Below, one piece after another: positions 22,364 to 34,090 of a stretch of DNA of 64,000 nt. This DNA is from Nageia nagi. Lineage: Eukaryota > Pinophyta. The first letter of the stretch is position 1, and every line of letters begins with the position of its first letter. Under the pieces are notes generated by a model. That model was not told the origin of the DNA, did not search any database, and saw only the letters and a program-made list of their open reading frames with translations. The translations under genes were made by a program, and so were the position numbers. The stretch covers positions 22,196,001 through 22,260,000 of the forward strand of contig JBITNC010000001.1 of the NCBI GenBank assembly GCA_050084985.1, given 5' to 3'.

Positions 22364-23850
22364 TAACAATTTTGGCCTTAGACACATGATGGACATGAGC
22401 TTATGTGAAAATATATATTATATTAATCAAAATCATTAGTTTATTTGTTAAATCTCATATAGTTTGATATGATACTTTTAATTCTTTCTTTGATTAATTT
22501 TCATGTTTTTAAAGGTTAAAAAAATATATACATAGTAAATGTACATCTAATTACATGGGATAAACAAGATTTAAAAAATAGTGCTCAAGGGATTGTTCTT
22601 ATGGATAATTTAATCTTGATATCATATTGACAAAGTATCCATGCTATTAAGGATGCCTTATTCAACCCTCTATTATTGATCAAGACTGAAACTAAGTTGT
22701 TCCATTGTAAATTCTAGGTCAATATCAACTTGAAATATGATATTGTAGGTCAACATTGACCTAAAATGTGTGATATTTTGAGTTAAAACTTCTTCTTGAC
22801 TATCCTTGAAACTAAAATATTTCCTTTTCCATTGTTGCCACACATCAAATGATGCTCTTATCGTGAATTCCAACATGGCTTTCCATTTGCAAAAAGTGGT
22901 TTTGTAAACCTTCTAAATTAATGATGTTGGAGATGACTTAAAGTTATGTTTTTTTTAGCTTGTTGACATTTTTTTTGTTTCATCAAAATTGGATGTTCTT
23001 TTGATCAATAAGGTCATAATAATGCCCCTTAATTTGTGACAGTTTTTCAATGTATGGATATTATTTATGCAATAGTAACAAAATTCTTGAAAACCATATC
23101 TCCCAAGAACACCATTAAGAAATATGTGTTATCTTGTGAAAGATAAATCAATGGCATTCCCCTCAATCAATCAAAGTATTCAAAATAGAATCCAAACTTT
23201 CTTGAAGATATGTATACTTAATATTGATTGAATGGTTTCTTTCTTCTTTTCTTGATTTCTAAGGTACTACTTTTATTTTTTGTTGGTAATTCTTTTATAC
23301 TTTTTAACACTAGCATTCATGATGTGAATGTTTTGTTAGTTAATTCTACACATTATGTGTGGTGTTGTTAGGGACTAATTGCCCCCCTGACAACCTAACA
23401 GCTCTTGACAACTTTTGACAACTTTCTTTTTCCAGTTAGTCCATTTTTCTGACATTCCAAGCATATTTGTGAAGTTAATATGTCACAATAGCTTTGCAAA
23501 TATATGACTAAAAAAAGTTAAATATAATATTTGGAATGCATAATGAAGAACAAAATGTAGATGTATTAATTTGAATATTAGAATCCGAATCCAACTATTT
23601 AAATTTAATTCTTTAGAATATCATTTTAAAAAACCTTTTGAAAGATGTAATTTATTTTTATCATTTTTTAATATATTTATGTTGCGAATATATTTTTACA
23701 TATTAACATCTAGAATACTTCTACCGAGAAAACAAAATTATGAATCTATTTGCTAAAAATACTTCACGAATATACCGACTGAACAAAAAAAACAAAAAAA
23801 AAACGATGAAAAAAATGCAGAAATCTAAGAAGTGTGAGGTTGTCCGAGAG
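22364..23850. other. Unassigned AT-rich DNA
   Basis: No coding sequence, LTR or repeat array is supported. A small cluster of TGACAAC-like repeats lies at about 23388-23425. Short open frames here (22673-22876, 23571-23756) are AT-rich and resemble nothing I recognise. Confidence 0.5.
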
Positions 23851-23929
23851 AATATATAAATCCTTAGATCTGTTGGGATTGTCTTTTCATCAGCTTCATC
23901 TCATTTCTTGGTTTGCTTCCACATGGCGA

Positions 23930-23935
23930 CACGTG
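23930..23935 (+). promoter_or_regulatory. G-box (CACGTG) upstream of the dioxygenase relic
   Basis: GACACGTGGCAG contains a perfect CACGTG with the GGC flank typical of plant bZIP-bound ABRE/G-box elements. It lies about 65 bp before the TATA box of the relic gene and about 210 bp before its ATG, a sensible place for a promoter element. Function is inferred from motif and position only. Confidence 0.45.
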
Positions 23936-23994
23936 GCAGTTCAAGCACAAATCTGCTATCAATACAATGTACGCACGATCCAACGACTCATTTC

Positions 23995-24003
23995 TATATA
24001 AAA
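23995..24003 (+). promoter_or_regulatory. TATA box of the dioxygenase relic
   Basis: TATATAAAA lies about 145 bp upstream of the ATG at 24139. A start about 30 bp downstream would give a 5' leader near 110 nt. A second TATA-like sequence at 23853-23859 is less well placed. Confidence 0.5.
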
Positions 24004-24138
24004 TATATAGACCATTAGTGTATACAGCATAGAAATGCGTATCCACTTTTGGTTCTCTACTTCTCGTATTCTGTTGGGCGTCTCTGTAAATTAGGTCTAC
24101 CAAATCTGTATTAGGTTTATACAGCTGCCAGAAAAATT

Positions 24139-24366
24139 ATGGGTAATTTTGATGCGTGAGCCATTGGAAGTGTCAAGAGTTTAATCGACAGGGGCTTGAA
24201 AGAAATTCCTGAGGCTTACATTCATCCAGAGAATGAGCGACCAACTGCTACTCCAATTTACTCTGAAAGCATTCCGCTCATAGATCTGCAGGGCCTCCAT
24301 GGCCCCAACAGACCAGATATTGTGAACGCCATCAACAAAGCTTGCCAGGACTGGGGCTTCTTCCAG
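24139..24366 (+). pseudogene. 2-oxoglutarate/Fe(II)-dependent dioxygenase, exon 1 only, with early stop
   Basis: The ATG at 24139 (AATTATGGG context) opens a 76-codon exon. Residues 20-76 match the N-terminal domain of plant 2OG/Fe(II) oxygenases (DIOX_N): KEIPEAYIHPE, then IPLIDLQGL and NAINKACQDWGFFQ. These enzymes hydroxylate or desaturate hormones, flavonoids and other specialised metabolites. The subfamily cannot be told from this piece, which lacks the catalytic H-x-D...H domain. Codon 7 is TGA in an otherwise well-preserved frame; a CGA codon mutated by one C-to-T change is the simplest source. The exon ends CAG|GTTAAA, a good splice donor after the usual ...WGFFQ boundary. Only about 25 bp of intron follow before sequence of element B. 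The remaining exons are not in the window. Confidence 0.85.
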
Positions 24367-24389
24367 GTTAAAACCCCTCTTCTCTTTTT

Positions 24390-24829
24390 ATTCAATTTGT
24401 GATTGTAGAGCCACTAAAATATTCTTCACAAATTCCATCATGTGTGCATGAAATAGCAATTTATGAATTGACTCAGTCTAAACATTTGAGCAATATTCTA
24501 TCAAAACCTATATGGTATAAGACATCTTCTATTATGGAGAAGTGAAAAGTTTTTATATTGAATACTTGTTAAATGTTTAGGTAATACCCCATATCTTAAG
24601 AATTTGAACAATTGTGTATTCCATGAATTTTTGTCTTCTATTGCAATGTCCAAAACTATATATTTAACTTCATTTGCTTCTATGAAGGATTGAATGATTT
24701 GAACAATTTCAATAGGGTTCATTTTTTGATTAGGGTTTGGAGGCATTAAAGATTCGATAGAATCCATAGCATTAGCAAATCCATAGCATTAGCAAACTTA
24801 TTATTTGATCATGGTGCTACTTCTAAATC
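24390..24829 (-). pseudogene. Integrase N-terminal fragment of element B
   Basis: Only the linker and first part of integrase remain (24501-24767: MDSIESLMPPNPNQKMNPIE and following). The DDE core and everything downstream are missing because of the join at about 24390 with the dioxygenase intron. Confidence 0.6.
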
Positions 24830-25180
24830 ATATTTTTTGAAAGATAATAAAAAATTTTCACTAATCTTTTATATTATTGCAACAAAGGTTCCTTACACTA
24901 GAAGATCTCTTTGACTTGATTTATGATTAACAACAAATCACCAATGAATTTTACTTTTTTCAATTTTAATTTTATAGTAATTTTAATGGCTAAGATTAAA
25001 GCTTTATACTTAGCATTTTTTTGTATAAGGAAAGTTAAGTTTAAATGAATAGGGTATGGGAACTCCTTGGGGTGTAACAAAAACAAAACTAGCACCCCTA
25101 CTTTTCTCACATATCAACCCATCAAAATATATTACCATATCCCAATCTTCTTCAAATTCTATGAGAATTTCTAGTTCATC
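24830..25180 (-). pseudogene. Archaeal-type RNase H domain of element B
   Basis: Readable as KNAKYKALILAIKITIKLKL and KFIGDLLLIINQVKEIF (24898-25110). The NNAEYEAL motif of A is mutated to KNAKYKAL, losing the catalytic glutamate. Confidence 0.65.
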
Positions 25181-25254
25181 TAATTGAAATGCATGTTCAT
25201 ATGGTAATTCTATGATGAGTGGATTATTATTAGATAATGGTGCCTTAACAAGGT

Positions 25255-25800
25255 AATCACCGATGACTTCTCCTTTAATGGATTTCTAACTTATGAAAAG
25301 TAAGTCGAATTTAGTTAGATACATGATCCATTTAGGTGTTCTTGTATTTTGATAAGTGTTATTCATCATGTATTTCAAAGGATTGACTTTAGCAATTATG
25401 TACATGGTATGGTTTAGCATGTAATATCTTAATTTTTTGATCGCGAATACTATTGCTAGATACAACTTTTCTAAATACACATACTTGATCTCATAACCAA
25501 CTAAAGTTTGACTAAGGTAATATATTACTTATTCTTTACTATTCTCATTCTTTTGAGCAAGCATGGTTCCTAAGGTTGTTTCTGTAATTGATATATATAA
25601 CAAAAATGGTTATCCAAGTTTAGGTGGTACTAGAATGGGTGGTGAAATAAGGTAGCATTTAATCTTGTCAAATGCCTCTTGTTGTTCATTACCCCAATGA
25701 AAGATAATACCCTTCTTCAAAATTTTGTTAAAAAGTTTACACTTATCCGATAACTAAGAAATGAAATGTCTTATGTCCTACAACTTACCCTGTAGGCTTT
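25255..25800 (-). pseudogene. RT connection and first RNase H domain of element B
   Basis: The readable stretch 25286-25480 gives LEKLYLAIVFAIKKLRYYML, then VNPLKYMMNNTYQNTRTPKW and IMYLTKFDLLFIS. This is the usual RNase H to connection motif of Tat/Athila polymerases. Confidence 0.65.
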
Positions 25801-25859
25801 GTAGTTGTTTTATATTTGAAGTGGGGGGGGGGATATATTTGTTATTTCTTTTATTTTGT

Positions 25860-26640
25860 TAGGATCTACTACAATCCCTCATCTAGAGATAATGAAACCT
25901 AATAATTTTCTATATGTTAACCTAAAAACACACTTCTTTGGGTTTAATCAAATTTTATGTTCTAGTAACTTATATCAAATATTTTTAATGAGTATTTTGG
26001 AGTGATCCTCTCATATTTTTTATTTAGCTAGCACATCATCTACATAATCTTCTATGATATCATGCATGTAATCATAGAAGATGTAAGTCATGGCTCATTG
26101 ATAAGTAGCTCCAACATTTTTTAATCTAAAAGAAATTACTCTATAATAGAATGTTCCCCATGGTGTTGTAAATATAATTTTATGCTGGTCTTCTGATGCT
26201 ACCTTAATTTGATTATACTTTGAGAACCCATCCATGAGTGACAACATTTCATGTCCTATGATAGAATCAACCAAGCTAGCTATGTTTGGTAAGGGTAAGT
26301 TATCCTCAAAGCATGCTTTATTTAGATCTCTAAAATTTGTGCATATTTAATCTTCCCAGTGGATTTCTCAACTGGTACCATATTGGAAATCCAATCAAAG
26401 TAAATAAATTAAGTGAATAAAATTAGCTTCTAAAAGCTCCTACAACTCCTATTTTATCATTAAAGCAATTGTAGGATGCATTTTACATAGTTTTTATTTA
26501 ACAAGTTTTGCACCTTCTTTTATACCAAGGTTATGCACTACTAAATTAAGATCAAGCCCATGCGTCTTAGCATATGACCATGCAAATATTTCTTATTTTT
26601 ATTTAAGTATTGTAATGAACTCTTTTCTCTCATCTTTAGT
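25860..26640 (-). pseudogene. Reverse transcriptase domain of element B
   Basis: Aligned with the RT of A over its whole length. The catalytic box is Y-V-D-D at 26035-26046. A run of nine or ten G at about 25823-25832, downstream of the domain, adds a frameshift. Frames are broken by many stops, so no long ORF is left. Confidence 0.7.
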
Positions 26641-27859
26641 AAGGGATTTTCTTAATTGAATTATTTTTGGACTATTAGGTTCATTACTTCAATTAATTTT
26701 GATAGTTTTTTCAATTAACATGTGAGATCCCTCTTCTAATTGGTTGGGTATTAGAATCTAATTACTATCATTAGCATTATATTTTTTATCTTCATATTGA
26801 TCTTCCAAAGTAGTATTGATATTCAAGTTTATAGTTTGTAAGATTATATCTATGTCTTTGAAATCCTAGATTGTAGGTTGTTCAGAAATTAATGTAAAAT
26901 CTGTAGTTTCTTCATCTACCAGAAAGTATGAAGAAGAACTATTCATATTTTCTAAGCCTATTGTCTCAAATTCATCAAACTCATCACTTCTAGAGCAATC
27001 AAAGTTTACTTGGGGTATTAGATCATCACATATTTCTACAATCTCTACCATGTTAATTAATATATTGGAGAATAACCCTCCCAAGAATAATGTTTCAAAT
27101 TCTATGTCATCTTGATTTGTCATTCATTTAGGTACTTCAGATAAAATTTCATATGTTGTGGGCTTAGGTTCTAACTCAATTATCTTGAAACTAGATACTC
27201 CTTAATTTTTGTTCTTATAACCTAATCCTATCTTATCAGTAGGTAATTGATAATGAATATCAATAGTGTATCTAGGTTCTTGTTCATACCGTCCTAAACC
27301 TTGTCCTTTCCAATGACACCTATCAAAGTATCTTGGGAAAAATGTTCTTACATCTGGTGACAAGTATTCTAATGAGTAAAAAAAAAGTACCTTTGTTAGA
27401 TTGAGGTAAAGGAAGGATAGGTGGTTCTATAGGACCTTGATATATGAAAAGTGTTTTATTGGGTAATTGCGCCAATGGTACTAATTGCTCTACCACACAA
27501 GAAGACTTTTTAGGTCTTCTTATTTCTTGAACTGTAGGAATATTAAAAATGACATCATCAATAGCAAATTTCCCTATTTTGTAATCAATAAATTTTATGG
27601 TCATAGAATAAATATCTAATGGTTTATATTTTATTGTACTATTATTATCTATTTTATTTATTGTACAAGATGCTTTTGATGATGAAGCTTTGTTTACTTC
27701 ATCCAGCTTTCATGCTCTTTCTTCCCATGTTTGCTTTTCTAGGATTGTTGGTTTTATTTTTAGTAATGAATCCCTATTAATATTTGGTGTATGAGGTATT
27801 TTAGGATCAATAAGATCTTTTCCATTTAAAGAACTTGGAGAAGCACTTTATTTATCAAT

Positions 27860-28330
27860 ATCTACTATTGATACCTTTTTAGGAACCATGGGCAATGTAA
27901 AATAATAAGTGGAAGGCAAAGCGATCTCCCCTAAAAGATGTGTATGATTACAATGAAAGTACAAATTTTCATCATCAAGTACATAGTGTACTACCCCATC
28001 ATGAATGTATTTTAAATAATTATGATATGTTGATGGGACATATTGCATGTCTCTAATCCATAATCTTCCTAGGAGTAAGTTGTATTATGTTATATCTCCT
28101 TCAATAACTTATAATAATGTTTGTATGGTTTTACATCTTATTGTGATGGAAAATGATATAGATCCTAGTGTTGAGTACAAAGCATCATTGAAGGCTTTTA
28201 ATTATAAGGAAGGTGCACATATGTGTGAGAAAGGAAGATTCAAATTCTTATAGGTAGTTGTAGAAATGATATTTATTACAGAACCTTAATCTATTAATAT
28301 TCTTTTAAAAGCCTTTCCATTTATCTTGGC
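27860..28330 (-). pseudogene. Protease domain of element B
   Basis: The minus strand reads HIIAKINGKAFKRILID, a stop, then GSVINIIS. The active site D-x-G-S (28280-28291) therefore has a stop in place of its second residue. The closing motif LLLGRLWIRDMQYVPSTYHN is seen near 28040. The region otherwise matches A over its length. Inactive. Confidence 0.65.
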
Positions 28331-28879
28331 TATGATATGTAATGGGGGATCTTGACCCTATGAATGGTTTGCTTACCTAATTGCATGATCATTGAAGAAA
28401 ATAGTGGATTTTTTGCTTTGTTTTAATATTCCTCACAAAAGACATAAAACTTTCAAGATCATTAATATCTAATTTGATTGTTTGCAACAATTGGTTCATA
28501 GCTTCTCTATGATTTTTAGATTGTTGTAACAACTCAAACAAGGACATATTCACTTGTGAGTTTCTTAATTGATGTTGCAAAGCTCTTTTTACTAAAATCT
28601 TAAGAAGTTGAGGTCTAGGTATATTTGATTGTATAATACCATTATTTATTTGATTATTAGGAATATCAACTTCATCCTTTGCACCCTTTGAGTTCTTATG
28701 GTTATGCTTACCATAGCAACAAGGGTAGAAGAATATTGAAACCTTTTATGTGTTACTTGATTTTGGTGTATTTGTGATGCTATAGTATTTGCTTAATGTT
28801 GAGAAAGAGGATTTTGATATATTCCTAGATTTTGATTAAGGATAGTTAATAGGTTATCTATTTGTAATCTTCTTTGATC

Positions 28880-30950
28880 AATCAAATCTTGAACTTTGTG
28901 TTATCTACTTGTTATCTACTTGTATATTTTGTAGAAGGTTTGATTCTCCATCTTTAATATAAGAAACTTTATTAATAGGCATTGGTTTTGTTGATTGTTT
29001 AGCCTGATTTCTATTTCTAACATAAGGCTCTTTCTTTTTACTTTTTAATTCTCCATCTTGGATTTTAACCTTTTCGATTACAATAGCTTGAGAGATTGCT
29101 TCCTCAAATTTCTTATTTTGTTGAATCAATAAGGTACTAGCAATGGTTCTTAGACAACTTTGACTAAATATTTTCATTAGTTCTTCATATGGTAAAGTAT
29201 AAGGCATGCTTGTCAAAATTATTCTCCATCTTGAAATGACATCTGTAACTGTCTCATCCTAAAATTTTTGCAATCTTATCAGATTAGTTATGGAGGTTTT
29301 GTCTTTGATATTATGCTAAAGTGTTATAAGAATAAATTAACCAATTATGCATATGTTATGATGCTATTAAGTTATTATACCAATCCATTGCTTGCCCAAC
29401 AAATGTCATAGGAAAGATATGTAACATTAGAGCATCATTGTTGGAAATTACATAACTTGAATATTTAAAATGCCTTAAATGTTCTTTAGGGCCCTCATTT
29501 CCTTTAAAAGATTCAATTTTTAGAATCTAAAATTTGAAAGGGATATTAGTCTTAGGAACACTAGGGTGTATGGGCTCATAAAAAATAATCTCGTATGAGA
29601 TTTTATGCTTGTTTTGTTGATGTAACATTTTCTTAATCTCTGTTAACCTTTTATCAAAATCATTAGTTAGTTGTGTGGGAATAGTAGGATTGTTATTGTC
29701 CCTATTACATTCCCTTTGTTTGTTTATTGAAAATGATTAATAACTTCTTTCAAATGATGTTTGATCACCATAATAATTTTTATTATATGGTGGAGTAGCC
29801 AGGGTGGTTGATGTGGAGGCAATTGTCATTTCCCCTATTGATAAAAAGGTGTAAGAGTATGATTTTTTTGAACTTTATGTCTAGATTAAGGAAAAGGGGG
29901 TCTCAAAAGTTGTTTTTGCTCACGCAAAACTTCCTTTTTTCTAGGTAAATGATGATTTTGATTTTCATGGTTTTATGACCTTGGGAAGATAAGGATCTTG
30001 CTCTGGTTGGCAACTTCCTATTATCTACTATTTTTTGATTAATCCTATTCTAAATCTAGGTTTGAACCTATTATTTGTGAGGTTTCCCCAAAGGTGTTTT
30101 ACTTTGGTATGCATGAAACATAGGTTGTGTTTGCACATATGGATCTTGTTTTAATCTTCTAGGTTGGTTTAGTTTTTATGTATTAGGATTGTATAAAATA
30201 ATTTGTTAGTCATTCTCAAGTTGTGCCTAATTTTGATTTGATCTAGACATGTACAATGGTATTTCTCCTACCTTATACCTTAAAGGATCAATATTTCTCC
30301 TATGTCTTCATTCAGGGATCCTATGACTAGTTCTTAGGGTAGTATAAGTAGCACTAAGATCCACATAACTCATGGTAGAAGAAACATAACTAATCCTAGG
30401 AGTAGGTGTATTAGTTTTTAAAATATAATAAGAATCATTATACACCCTAGCATGGCTTCTTAGTTCAAGTGCAAGAGTAGCCATATGTATCGAAACTCTA
30501 TCATCGAACTCATTCATCCTTCTAGAGATGGTGGAAGGAGTATAGTCATCTCATCTTATATAGGATTGGATAAGATGTCCATCTAATAGATAGCACATAA
30601 CATGATCATATTTCAATTTAAAAGGACCCTTTTGTAAGACAACATAAGTCGAATGTATTCATGATGGAGTAGTAGTCCTTGAGATGACTTCTTCCTCATT
30701 ACCTATTGGTGTTTCTCTACTAGATAAGTTAGATCTAATGGAAGATTATGAGCATGATAAGAATGAAGAATCCTTAATTGAGTTAAATATTTTCTTACTT
30801 CATTTAAGGTATATTCTATTTCTCAATGATTTTCTCTCCTTGATATTTCTCTACTAGGCTTGTGAGACCTATGACTAGGTTGTGTCTCTTGGTAGATTTG
30901 GTCATATGGATCTCGTGTTGATGAGCCATTTGAGAATGAGTATTAACCAT
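28880..30950 (-). pseudogene. Gag of element B (decayed)
   Basis: The start ATG at 30948-30950 is shared with A and C (M-V-N-T-H-S-Q-M-A-H-Q). The Gag core is visible at 28905-29216 as MPYTLPYEELMKIFSQSCLR and KFEEAISQAIVIEKVKIQDG. About 230 bp that in A encode the knuckle-like region are missing here. The join near 28900-28925 shows a short duplication (GTTATCTACTT twice). Stops and shifts throughout. Confidence 0.65.
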
Positions 30951-31778
30951 TCTCTTTTGTTAGTTTTTTTGAACCTTACACCTTTTGATTTTTGTTTTGG
31001 TTTTGATTTTTGATCAGGCAAGGAAAAAACAACATACATCATTCATAGCAATTATATTTTATTTTTTGCTTTTATATTATCGAGAAAAAGCAAATATGTG
31101 GACAAACTACCTATTTATAACTCACCTTTGCGATGTGGTTATCTTGTCTACTTTTGTTTAATAAATTGATTTATTTTTTCTTTAATAAATGATGTGAATT
31201 ATTTATTTTATTTTTTGTTAATTATTCTAGATTATTTTTTCTAGTCAAGTCTTTAAACAAAGGTAGGATGGAATCCTATAGGTAATCTATGGCAAAGTAT
31301 CAGCTTGGTATCTGAAATGCTCTCCTTAATGCAATGGGGCTCGATGAATTTCATTGAAGATTATCTTGATAGTGGGATCCAAGCATAGCCTTCTTTTTTG
31401 TAATCTCTTAGTGAAAAGTGATGACTTTTATCCTAGAACTTGGTATTCATCTCTAGGTTTGGCTCTATGGTTTATGGTGTAGATCAATGGGTGAAAAAAG
31501 AATATAGAATAAATGGTTGGTCATTACCTCCAACTCATTGATATTCATTTAAAAAAGGTCTCATACATATATTCTAGGAATAAAAAAAACTTATGATAAC
31601 TACACCCCAACTCAACATACATGTCCTTGAATTATATTTTCTTTAATGTGAAATAAGCAATATTTTAATTAGTGAGATCTTTATATAACCCACAAGATTC
31701 ATTTGCCATTTAGTGCGACTATTTAACAAAGCTTTAATGAAATTCATTTATTCTTTTTGAGTGTGAAAGTAATTAAGT

Positions 31779-32075
31779 GAGATTCTTTAACCCCTCTTCA
31801 AATCATAATCCTTCGACCTCCTTTCAAAGTGGTAAGGCAGATAGGAAGAGTTTTGAATGTGTAATAGATTTCTTTAGATGAGGTTCTTTGAATCCTCTTT
31901 GAGTCACAATCTTTCAACCTCCTTTGAAAGTAGCAAGGTAGATAGGAAGGGTTTTAATATATAATAGATTTCTTTAAATTAAGTTCTTTAACTCCTCTTT
32001 GAATTACCATCCTTCAACCTTCTTTCAAAGTAATGAGGCAGACCATTGAAGAGTATTAATGTGAAAGGAAAAGCA
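31779..32075. repeat. 100-bp tandem repeat in leader of element B (3 units)
   Basis: Units start at about 31779, 31879 and 31979, exactly 100 bp apart. Each has a TTCTTTRAMYCCTCTT start and a CAACCTCCTTTSAAAG core. A partial unit precedes them. This is the counterpart of 16081-16425 in A. Confidence 0.75.
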
Positions 32076-32594
32076 CCCACCTGATAAATTAACCAACTTC
32101 ATTTGTTTTGAATTTACCTTTACCTTGGTAAATTGACTTTATATTCATTCCATTATTTAAATGAAAATTCATTCCTCCTTCCCAGTGCAGAATTGATTCA
32201 ATGAAAATTCTTTAATAATTTTAGTGATAAAGAGTAAAAAAGGAAAAAAAGAGTTCATTTACTCCTTTCCCATTATACCAATTTTAATCACGTAAGGTCA
32301 CCTTTTGATGTAAAGGGATAGCATATGTGGGTATAAGAGAAAGTATTAAGTGATTTTATTTATTATTCCTAAAGCCCACAAAGATAAACAATTCAAATAA
32401 AGAAAATGAACAATGCATATTCCTTAATCATACACCTACCCTTCTTATATGCAATCTAGGCTAAAGAAATCATAAACAAGGGGTTCTTTTCCATTTTCCA
32501 TTTTTTAATGCCTATATTACACTTTCAAGATTCACAAAAGTTAAAACTTATACCTTGTTTTTTTAGTTGATGATGTTTTTAGATTTTCACACAG

Positions 32595-32763
32595 TCACTC
32601 GTGATTCGGTATAAATCATTGGCATGTCAAACAAATCTCTGGCATTTCAATACAAATTGCTAGTGTTTTCAATACAAGTCACTAGCATTTTGATACAAGT
32701 CACTAGTGCTTTCAATACAAGTCATTGGCATTCTGATACAGGTTGCTGGCACTTGATACAGAT
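32595..32763. repeat. 21-bp tandem repeat in leader of element B (about 8 units)
   Basis: Eight imperfect units of 20-22 bp with consensus close to TCACTAGCATTTCAATACAAG run head to tail. The matching leader part of A (about 16960-17055) holds only about four more diverged units, so the array expanded or contracted between copies. Confidence 0.8.
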
Positions 32764-32915
32764 CTTAGGTGATCACATAGATATAAAGGAAAGAATAGCA
32801 AACAAAAAATAGTATGAGTTTTAGTAATGATTTCACAAACATAGAAGATAAAAAATGAAATATAAACAATAAGAAATACCCCTTGTGCCTTATTTTTAGT
32901 GTAGCCTATATGTGA

Positions 32916-32935
32916 GGGACCTCCTTCTAATGCTA
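32916..32935 (-). other. Candidate primer-binding site of element B
   Basis: Minus-strand TAGCATTAGAAGGAGGTCCC, positionally and in sequence equivalent to 17191-17210 of A with three changes. Confidence 0.45.
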
Positions 32936-32938
32936 AAA

Positions 32939-33762
32939 TGTTTACTAAAAAAATAACCTTGTAAACATGCAAAAACAAAAGCTATCATAGCCAACAAAAA
33001 CTCTCTATTGATCTATGAATAAACCTCAATTTTGATTATAGATGATGGAGGGATTCAGTACTATGCATAATATAGGCATCTTGGAGGCCCTTCTTTCCTG
33101 ATATCTTCAAGCTTTAGATATAATTCAATTAAACCTATAACAAGAATGATTCTAATTACTTCTTCCTTGCTAACTCCTTAGCTTTTCTTTACTTTAATCA
33201 CTTGCTAGTCTTGGAATCCTACACATGCACAAACCAATAACCCATCAAACATACCTGCTCATGCTCTAAGATTACTATAAATAAACATGAAATAAACATA
33301 CATATAAGAAAAAATAGTAAATTAAAATGTACTTAGTAATCTAGATCTAATTCAGCAGAGTAAGGTTACATTTCATCCTCCCTCTTTCTCTCCTTGGAAG
33401 GAGTCTTATTTATAGATTTTTCTAGGTAGCATTATTTGCTATTTTGGAAGGCAAGGTTGGATGAAAAATCTCATCTAGTCTTATCATAGATTATATCTAT
33501 GCAAGGAAAGCATAGGATCAAGGATGACTCATCCTTGATTTGTCAGCTTATTTTCTTCGATGCTTGATTTTTCTATTTTTTCTGTGTTTTTTATTTATAG
33601 GATCACTAGTGATTACCCATCGGGTGCCAATGATCAGATATGATCAACTATGATTGTACTAGATTGCCAATGATAGAGAGGCTTTGGTAAACTTTATTGT
33701 TGCCTCAAAATTTTATTCCCCTCTTTCATTTATCAAAAGAGGGTAATTTTTAGGTGTCTATA
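32939..33762 (-). repeat. 5' LTR of element B (824 bp)
   Basis: Homologous to the LTR of A. The minus strand starts TATAGACACC (a TG to TA change in the terminal dinucleotide) and ends GTAAACA. The right end abuts the plant-mobile-domain remnant of D. Confidence 0.75.
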
Positions 33763-33765
33763 ATA

Positions 33766-34090
33766 ATACCTCTTCAGTTGATCTTGGATATGATAAATGC
33801 CACTCTATCAATCGCATACAATAAGAAATAACAACTTGAGCATCATCTTGATCAATTATGTGCTAATTCCATTGACCATGGATGGGTAAATGATAGAGGA
33901 AATAAATATCCTCCATAATAATTTTCATCTCTCCTATCAAGAAATGGAATATGGAGGTGGTGGAATACCACCTCTCGAGCAACATTGTAATAAGAGGATA
34001 CTCCTAGTGGATGCGACCCATAAAGGGTCCAAATTTGAAGCCCATGCCTAGAAGAAATGCATGATTTGCATAGCTAAGTAACAAGCATCC
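33766..34090 (-). pseudogene. Plant mobile domain fragment, antisense to element D
   Basis: The minus strand reads VVFHHLHIPF, and with a shift FHFLIGEMKIIMEDIYFLYH then LPIHGQW. This is the FHxxxGEMxITxEDxxxLxxLPIxG motif of plant mobile domains, aligned with 1500-1680 of A. The fragment is cut at the 5' LTR of B. Confidence 0.65.

Larger units (their letters stand above)
24390..33762 (-). mobile_element. Element B: second Tat copy, 3'-truncated in integrase
   Basis: Collinear with A from its 5' LTR (32939-33762) through leader, gag, protease, RT, both RNase H domains and the start of integrase. It ends abruptly near 24390. The last shared block, CACTAAAAT at about 24412-24420 with about 20 bp beyond it, matches C (reverse complement of about 56850-56885). 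No LTR and no target duplication are present at this break, so it is a deletion or recombination join rather than an insertion end. Many stops and small deletions; inactive. Confidence 0.8.

Noticed and set aside
23852-23860. ATATATAAA as the TATA box of the dioxygenase relic
   Set aside because: It would give a leader of about 260 nt; the box at 23995 is closer and follows the G-box in the usual order.
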